DNA of 64,000 nucleotides from positions 460,001 to 524,000 of the forward strand of contig JAESUZ010000134.1 of NCBI GenBank assembly GCA_017311185.1. Reading direction: 5' to 3'. The DNA comes from Proteles cristata cristata. Lineage: Eukaryota > Chordata > Mammalia > Carnivora > Hyaenidae. Both the position numbers and the translations under genes were made by a program. Within the stretch, counting starts at the first letter, position 1; every line of letters starts with the position of its first letter. The notes beneath the pieces were generated by a model, which saw nothing but the letters and a program-made list of their open reading frames with translations, searched no databases and was not told the DNA's origin. Shown here piece by piece: positions 58,373 to 64,000 of this stretch.

Positions 58373-58375
<3 letters not shown>
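57231..58375. other. Unassigned sequence, possible L2 trace
   Basis: 57760-57830 ('ggtgacacattaatgagcaagaaagacaagtactgttcctgcattcttag') weakly resembles a reverse L2 end. Otherwise nothing is recognised. Confidence 0.4.

Positions 58376-58422
<47 letters not shown>
58376..58422. repeat. (AT)23 microsatellite
   Basis: 47 bases of uninterrupted AT, self-complementary and able to extrude a cruciform. Confidence 0.97.
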
Positions 58423-58424
<2 letters not shown>

Positions 58425-58434
58425 TTTTTCTTTC

Positions 58435-58837
58435 AGAAACTGCATCAGTTGATTCTAGAGTTTCCATTTTGGTTCTTTGTTTTATAGTTTTCATTTCTCT
58501 GATGAGAACAACAATCTATTTATGATGTCCACTTCCCTTTTAAGGGTTTGAGCATATTTATAATAGTTGCTTAAAATCCTTGTCTGATAATTCCAGCATA
58601 TGGGTCATCTTATAATATCTATTAATTGTTTTTGTCTCTCTTTTTTCTTCTTTGCATATCTATTCATTTGAATCCAGACATTGTGGATTACCTATTATTT
58701 CTTTCATTTGAGAGAGAGAGAGGGAGGGAGTGAGGGAGGGAGGGAAAGATAGCACACAAGTGAGGAAGAAGGGCAGAAGGAAAGGGAGAGAGGAGAGAAG
58801 AGAAAGGAGAGAGAGAGAGAGAGAAAGAGAGAAAGAC

Positions 58838-58884
<47 letters not shown>

Positions 58885-59190
58885 CTTAAGCAGACTCCAC
58901 ACTCTACATGAAGCTCAACACAGACTTGGTCCCATGACCCTGGGATCACGACCTGAGTCAAAATCAAGAGTCAGATGCTAAGTGGATTGAGGCCCCCAGG
59001 TGTCCCTGGCTTACTTATTTTTGAGAGTCTGCATTTTGTTGTCTGTCTTTAAAGAAAGAAGAGTATTGTTCTAGCATCTGGTTATTCTAAAAGTGGATCA
59101 GACTGATGTTTGGGGCTTTTTTTTTTTCTTTCTTAAGTTTGGAACTCTCATATATCCCAGTACTGTATGACTTCTTTGTTACTGGCAGAT
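58435..59190 (-). mobile_element. Old LINE-type fragment interrupted by a SINE
   Basis: 'gattctagagtttccattttggttctttg', 'ataatagttgcttaaaatccttgtctgataattccagcatatgggtcatctt' and, beyond the SINE, 'tctgcattttgttgtctgtc' are wording typical of an old mammalian L1-related repeat read in reverse. The family assignment is tentative. Confidence 0.45.
58697..59010 (-). mobile_element. Carnivore SINE with hugely expanded GA region
   Basis: Tail at 58697-58710, then about 170 bases of purine-rich sequence ending in uninterrupted (GA)n at 58842-58882. Core 'gggatcacgacctgag' and decayed head 'gattgaggcccccaggtgtcc' follow. TSD ttacctatt (58688-58696) versus ttacttatt (59011-59019). At about 314 bases it is longer than the usual ~220. 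Confidence 0.93.
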
Positions 59191-59489
59191 ACTCTCCTAA
59201 ATCTGCATGGACACGAAAACTGGAGCTTCGGTTTTAGCAGACTGCAGCCAAGTTCAACACCCTGAAACCACTACAGTGGCAACTCATATAATTATTGCTG
59301 TTTTAATTTTACCCTTTTGGCATCTTGGAAATTTTTCTGTCTTTCCCTCCTGCACTGTAATATGTTTAAAAATAAATGTGCTTATAATTCATCCAGTATT
59401 TCTTCATATTTGGAGCAGGAGGTGGAGTGTAGGTCAGCTCAATTGAATGTGTTCCCAGAGGTTTCTCCAAATTAATGTTTTAACTGTAT

Positions 59490-60055
59490 TGTGGTAAGTG
59501 CTGCAAAGGAAGGCTTAATAGAAAAAAGGAACCTGTGTGTTTTTACATAGATGCAAAAGGTGGGGGGGGGGTTCCTTAGGAAGTGTTGTATTTTAAGGGG
59601 AGATATGAAGGCACAAGGGTAAGAAATACTTTTTCATTCAGATAGAAACACATAAACAAAGTTCCTGAGGCAGGATGAAGTTTGGCACATTTGAGGGCCT
59701 GTATAAAAGCCCATGTACTTGGAGCTTAATAAAACAAGAGGGCACCTAGGTGGCTCAGTCAGTTAAGCATCTGACTTCGGCTCAGGTCATGATCTCATCT
59801 TTCCTGATTTTGAGCCCTGCATAGGGCTCTGACAGCTCAGAGCCTGGAGCCTGTTTTGGATTCTGTTTTTCTCTCTTTCTCTCTCTCTCTGCCCCTCCCC
59901 AGTTCATGCTCTGTCTCTTTCAGTCTCTCAAAAATAAATAATCATTTAAAAAACAACGATGAGACAATTGTTACAAAATAAGATATGGTATGGCAGACAG
60001 TTGCTAGACTATGGAGGACCTTGTTAGTTATGTTAAAATATTGGTATTTTAGCTT
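59490..60055 (-). mobile_element. L2 LINE remnant interrupted by a SINE
   Basis: 'ttccttaggaagtgttgta...ggggagatatgaaggcac...gttcctgaggcaggatgaagtttggcac' and, after the SINE, 'gactatggaggaccttgttagttatgttaaaatattggtatttta' follow reverse L2 wording ('ctgaggcaggaa...cttggc', 'gtagggccttgtaggccatggtaaggactttggatttt'). Confidence 0.7.
59738..59953 (+). mobile_element. Felid-type SINE inside L2
   Basis: Head 'gagggcacctaggtggctcagtcagttaag', 'gacttcggctcaggtcatgatctc', 'cagctcagagcctggagcctg', CT run and tail 'caaaaataaataatcattt'. Short candidate TSD aaaacaa. Confidence 0.95.
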
Positions 60056-61319
60056 GACTTTCTCCATATCATGATTTTTTTCTACCCATCACTTCAGATA
60101 GTAATGGAATCCTTCTCAAATGTAATTTTATATCTAAATGTTAAGTGTTAACAAGTTGTCATAACCACTATACTACTGTCAAGGGATGGATGCTGGTCCT
60201 GTCCTTTCAGTAATACAGCTAAATATCCAACTATAAAGCAATTTTATGTACAAGGTTTTCTTCCCTAAAGACAGTTTCAGTGAACAATATATTTTGAAAG
60301 GAAATATGAGAAAAATAGCTTATTTATTAACAGCCTTATTAAACAACAGTCTTCCTGTAGCTAGTTTCTTACACAGACACTTTTTAGTTCTGGAATGCCA
60401 GTCTATTAACATAGGTTTTTACTTCTGTCCCTATATGAAAATTATTAAAGCTAAAATTTAATTCACCATAGATAACCCAACCTTTTTTAGATGCAACTTA
60501 AATAAAAATAAGTTCCCAAAAGTAAGGTTTTCAGAAACTATTCGTTTCTACAGATCTACTTAATGAAGCTTTGGAAAGCAGGTATATATATATACGTATA
60601 TATATATGCTTATTGGTGATGGTGGGCAAATAGAGATTACCTTTACTTTTTCATTCCTTGGAAATCTGCTTCAGAAATTATAGCCATATTATATAAAGTG
60701 TAAATCATTGAGATCCTTATGGCCATAGATATGTCCTATAATGAAAGGTGTCAGTGTGCTAAATAAGGAATAGTTCCTTTGACAGCTAAGGGCATCAATC
60801 CTTTGCAACTGGCATGATCTTGTATTTTGATAGTCATTTGGACTATTATATTGGGAAATTTCCAAATGATGTGGGTGGAAAGAAAATTTCTCACTATCAA
60901 GATGATAGTGCTCCTTTTGACTAAATGAGAAAAAAATCATGAAAATTATTTTATTTTTTCCCTGATAAGGAAGACTCCTTTAATAATTCTAAAGTTAATT
61001 TTAAGACATCCATTTTCTTATTAAATTTGTCATATTTAAAATAGAATAGCAGCAGAACTTTTCAACTAGCTTGGTAGAAAATTCCTATCACACCAAGAAT
61101 TCCAGTGACAAAAGTACAGAGCCAAGTTCACTGTAGTAATTTAAGTTAAATGTTTATAGTGCCAGTTGCAACTCAAATTTTTCTTGCTGAAACTTTATTT
61201 AATGTAATGTTTATGAGCTTTGGTGTTAATTTTACTCAAAACATTCATTTTTGTTGTACTTACAGACTGAGAAAGGTCCATAATAAATGTTGATAAACTT
61301 TTTAATTAAACTTAAACTT
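60056..61319. other. Unassigned sequence with a perfect palindrome
   Basis: No recognised element or exon. A perfect 24-bp AT-rich palindrome centred on acgt lies at 60584-60607. Confidence 0.5.
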
Positions 61320-61960
61320 TTTATTTTGAGACAGTTATTGATTTAATGCAATTGTAATAAATAGTAACAGAATGATTCCATGTACCCTTTATCTGAACAG
61401 CTTAATCTTGATTCCTGTGCTAATCAAAATATTCTTTCTCTCTCTCTTTTTTTAATGTTTATTTAATTTATTATTTTTAAGGGGCAGAGAGAGAGGGAAA
61501 GAGAGAGAGTATCCCAAACAGTCTCCATGCTGTCAGCACCTGACACAGGGCATGAACTCATGACCCCTGAGTTCATGACCCCAGTCAAAATCAAGACTCA
61601 GATGCTCAACTGACTGAACCATCCAGGGGCCCTTCTTGTCTCTTGATTCTAGCCATTCTGACAAGTGTAAGGTAACATTTCCCTGGGTTTTGATTTACAG
61701 TTCCCTGATGATGAATGCCATTGAGCATCTTTTCATGTGTCTGTTATCTGTATGTATGTCTTTTTGGAAAAAAAAAAAAAAAGTCTATGTCCTTAGCCCA
61801 TTTTTTATTGGATTATTTGGAGTTTTTTGGTGTCACATTGTATAAGTTCTTTATATATTTGGATATTAGGTTCTTACTTGGTATATCATTTGTAATATAT
61901 TCTACCATTCAGTAGATTGCCTTTTCAGTTTGGTTTTCTTTGCTGTGGAAAAACTGAGTG
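61320..61960 (-). mobile_element. Old L1M fragments around a SINE
   Basis: Left: 'gagacagttattgatttaatgcaattgtaataaatag...ccatgtaccctttatctg'. Right of the SINE: 'tagccattctgacaagtgtaaggtaac...agttccctgatgatgaatgccattgagcatcttttcatgtgtctgtt...ttgcctttt', the reverse complement of L1 ORF2 coding text. The two halves may be separate insertions. Confidence 0.7.
61448..61632 (-). mobile_element. Carnivore SINE, older
   Basis: T-rich tail, 'ggggcagagagagagggaaag', 'ctccatgctgtcagcacctgacac', and head 'aactgactgaaccatccaggggccc'. It contains a 10-bp perfect inverted repeat (catgaactca / tgagttcatg, 61551-61577) made by local mutation or duplication. Confidence 0.92.
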
Positions 61961-62643
61961 TTAAATTTTAATTATGAAGACTTGAACAGTACTCATGATC
62001 AAAAAGACAAGTGAGAATATTACTGAGCAATTCTACTGAAGATTCATGGAGCTGACACAGAGCGGGTGAACTGTATATAAATGTGTTCAGTGGTGATTAC
62101 AATGTCTTTCTTCTTTGTTTGTAATAGTTATGGTGATTAATGAACCATTGTATCAGGCCTCAGTATCCCCCTCCCCCATACCCCTGCCTTTTTCGCCAAA
62201 TTAAGGGATTATCTATGTTTTTTTGTTACAATGGATTTTTTTCACTTTTATGAAACTATAATAATTCAAAGCGTTGGCAGACAGAGAGCTGTCCCAAAGT
62301 GCACAGATTTTATTATGCAGTGAGCACGGCTAATGCAAGGACAGCAGAGTATCTGAACTAGCTTTATCCTCCTGACCTTATTACGGGTGGTCTATGTGAG
62401 AGGACACTATGGCTTCATATTAGAGATTTTTCCTTTTATTGTCAAATACAGGGATATATTCTTTAGGTGAATTTACCTAGAATCACTTGGGTATTTTTTG
62501 GCCCAATAAAAGTCTATTGTAAAAAGATTGATCTATTAAATACTTAACAATTGTAAACCTCAGCGGCCAGTCAGAAATGTAATGCTTATTAACATACAAC
62601 AGGATGTCTGTGGTGCCCTATGCAGCTGAGTAGTAGCCCTGTT
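61961..62643. other. Repeat-free unassigned sequence
   Basis: No transposable element or exon recognised. 62100-62600 is of higher complexity than its surroundings ('ccaaagtgcacagatttt', 'gcagtgagcacggctaatg', 'ctcagcggccagtcag'). It could be conserved non-coding DNA. This is inference only. Confidence 0.45.
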
Positions 62644-62657
62644 TAATAGTCCATTGC

Positions 62658-62874
62658 AGGGGCACCTGGGTGACTCATTCAGTTGAGCTTCTGACTTCGG
62701 CTCAAGTCATGATCTCACAGTTCATGGGTTCAAGCCCCGCATCGGGCTCAGTGCTGATAGCCCAGATCTGGAGCCTGCTTCAGATTTTGTGTCTCTCTCT
62801 CTTTCTCTGCCCCTCCCTTGCTCATGCTCTGTCTCTGTATCTAAAAAAATAAACATTAAAAATATATTTTAAAA
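62658..62874 (+). mobile_element. Felid-type SINE with TSD
   Basis: Head 'aggggcacctgggtgactcattcagttgag', 'cacagttcatgggttcaagccccgcatcgggctc', CT run and 'aaaaaataaacattaaaa' tail. TSD taatagtcca at 62644-62653 and 62875-62884. Confidence 0.96.
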
Positions 62875-63011
62875 TAATAGTCCACTTCACTATTTACCTC
62901 AACCTAATTAAAGATGATTTTGATTATGGTGGTCTTGAAGCCATCTATTTCATTTAGAAGTCAAATGTTTTGAGCTGAAAATACCTGTTTTTCATATATT
63001 AAAGAATATTG

Positions 63012-63314
63012 CAGTTGACTCTTAAACACCTCGAGGTTAGAGGTGCTGATGCCCTGCACAGTCCAGAATCTGTATAACTTTTGCCCCCGCAAAATTATCT
63101 CCTAATAGCTTATTACTGAACAGAAGCCTTACCAATAACAGACAATTAACACACATATTTTGTATGTCATGCATATTATATACTATTTTCTTACAATAAA
63201 CTAGAGAAAATGTTATGAAGAAAATCATGAGAAGAAAAACATTTATATACTGTACCATAATTATAAAAAAAAGTGGACCCACACAGTTCAAATCCATGTT
63301 GTTCAAGGTAACTG
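63012..63314 (+). mobile_element. Tigger-like non-autonomous DNA transposon, both ends present
   Basis: About 303 bases bounded by imperfect terminal inverted repeats: left 'cagttgactcttaaacacc', right 'ggttgttcaaggtaactg'-type text (reverse complement cagttaccttgaacaac). The interior 'gaagccttaccaataacagacaattaacacacatattttgtatgtcatg' and 'cttacaataaactagagaaaatg' matches the copy at 46166. Too short to encode a transposase. Likely related to Tigger7/MER44 (from memory). Confidence 0.8.
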
Positions 63315-63924
63315 ATATTTTTTCAGTACTGCCTACTGATAAATGTGGTGAGTGTCTTGAGGTCAGTGACTGTATCTTGTAAGCCTATATCCTATTATCC
63401 AACTTCAGCCATTATTGCTTACTGGACACAATATGGATGTTTTATATAATTGTGAAAAAATGCCATCTTTCCCTCTTTTTGGAAATAAGAATACGTTCAG
63501 TCTTTTGGAGTATACGACAATGGCTAATTTATCTTCTGAATGCATTTCTGTACATAGCCCATTCTTAACTATCTAAAATTTATAGAGATTCTTAGATTTG
63601 TATATGTTAAACTATAATCCACCAAACATCAGTAAACTCCTTAAATTAGTCACAGAACTTCACACCTGTATGGTTTCCAAAAGGTTTGTCAGTCTTCAGT
63701 GATGTTTAGATCTGTGATTGGACAAAGAGGTTTGAAGAAATAGCAATCTAACTAAAAGGAATTATAAAAAGAAGCACTTAATTATTTTACTGTAAGAGTG
63801 TTAGGGAATTCTAACTATGGGTGGCAGCCTTGCAATGTATAATAGTTCACTTTGTGGAAAAATTTGTAACGAGAGATACATTGCATAGATTATTACCAAC
63901 AATTATGCTTTACTCATACACTCA
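63315..63924. other. Unassigned sequence
   Basis: No recognised element or exon. Confidence 0.5.
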
Positions 63925-64000
63925 TTATTGTATTCATTTTTTCAACTTCAGTTATACACTTATATACTGAACCTAATGTATGCCAGGCACCATGGTAGTT
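63925..64000 (-). mobile_element. L2 3' end running off the window
   Basis: 'tgtattcattttttcaacttcagttatacacttatatactgaacctaatgtatgccaggcaccatgg' matches the reverse L2 terminus 'attcattcaacaaatatttattgagcacctactatgtgccaggcac'. It continues past base 64000. Confidence 0.6.

Noticed and set aside
58660..58981. SLSLSL / RERERE open frames
   Set aside because: Low-complexity translation of the expanded GA region in a SINE.

Overview
The window looks like ordinary nuclear DNA from a carnivore, most likely a cat-family species (Felidae). The main evidence is more than 30 tRNA-derived carnivore SINEs, most recognisable by their 'gggcrcctgggtggctcag ... cgagcccc ... (CT)n ... aaataaataaa' layout. 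Several belong to the felid type that carries a 'ctgactgccagctc' insertion. There are also several copies of a LINE-1 3' end of the carnivore/felid type. Older mammal-wide repeats (L2, MIR, MLT1-type MaLR LTRs, a Tigger-like DNA element) fill much of the remainder. I found no protein-coding exon, rRNA, functional tRNA or CpG island. The longest open frames are low-complexity, repeat-derived or chance frames. The sequence reads as intergenic or deep intronic.

Layout. 1-9.4 kb: two SINEs, L2 remnants, two microsatellites and long unassigned AT-rich sequence. 9.4-17 kb: an L1 3' end with a target-site duplication (TSD), six SINEs, an L2, an MLT1-type LTR, and an older repeat hit by two SINEs, one inside the tail of the other. 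17-30 kb: mostly single-copy-looking DNA (17.1-19.8 and 21.8-25 kb), with an L1, SINEs, MIRs and a very short L1 tail. 30-40 kb: the densest stretch. It holds L2, an old L1 interrupted by a SINE, one near-consensus SINE with a perfect 16-bp TSD, and a 3-kb minus-strand LINE-1-derived insertion (34956-37985). 40-50 kb: four felid-type L1 3' fragments (85 to 1,124 bp), an MLT1-type LTR, two SINEs and a Tigger-like element. 50-64 kb: MIR and L2 relics, microsatellites, six SINEs, old L1 fragments and a second Tigger-like copy with both terminal inverted repeats.

The most interesting object is the 34956-37985 insertion. Read on the minus strand it has a LINE-1 5' UTR start, a decayed but recognisable ORF1, an internal A18 tract, and then a carnivore L1 ORF2-tail/3' UTR. 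Almost all of ORF2 is absent. The whole unit is bracketed by a perfect 12-bp direct repeat, so it probably inserted as one piece. It is either a half-L1 (HAL1-like, ORF1-only) element that acquired an L1 3' end, or a one-off template-switch chimera.

Most L1 fragments and all three MaLR LTRs lie on the minus strand. If the window is intronic, this would fit a host gene transcribed on the plus strand, but no exon supports this directly. Family names come from recognising consensus text by eye. No database comparison was possible, and boundaries of old repeats are approximate.
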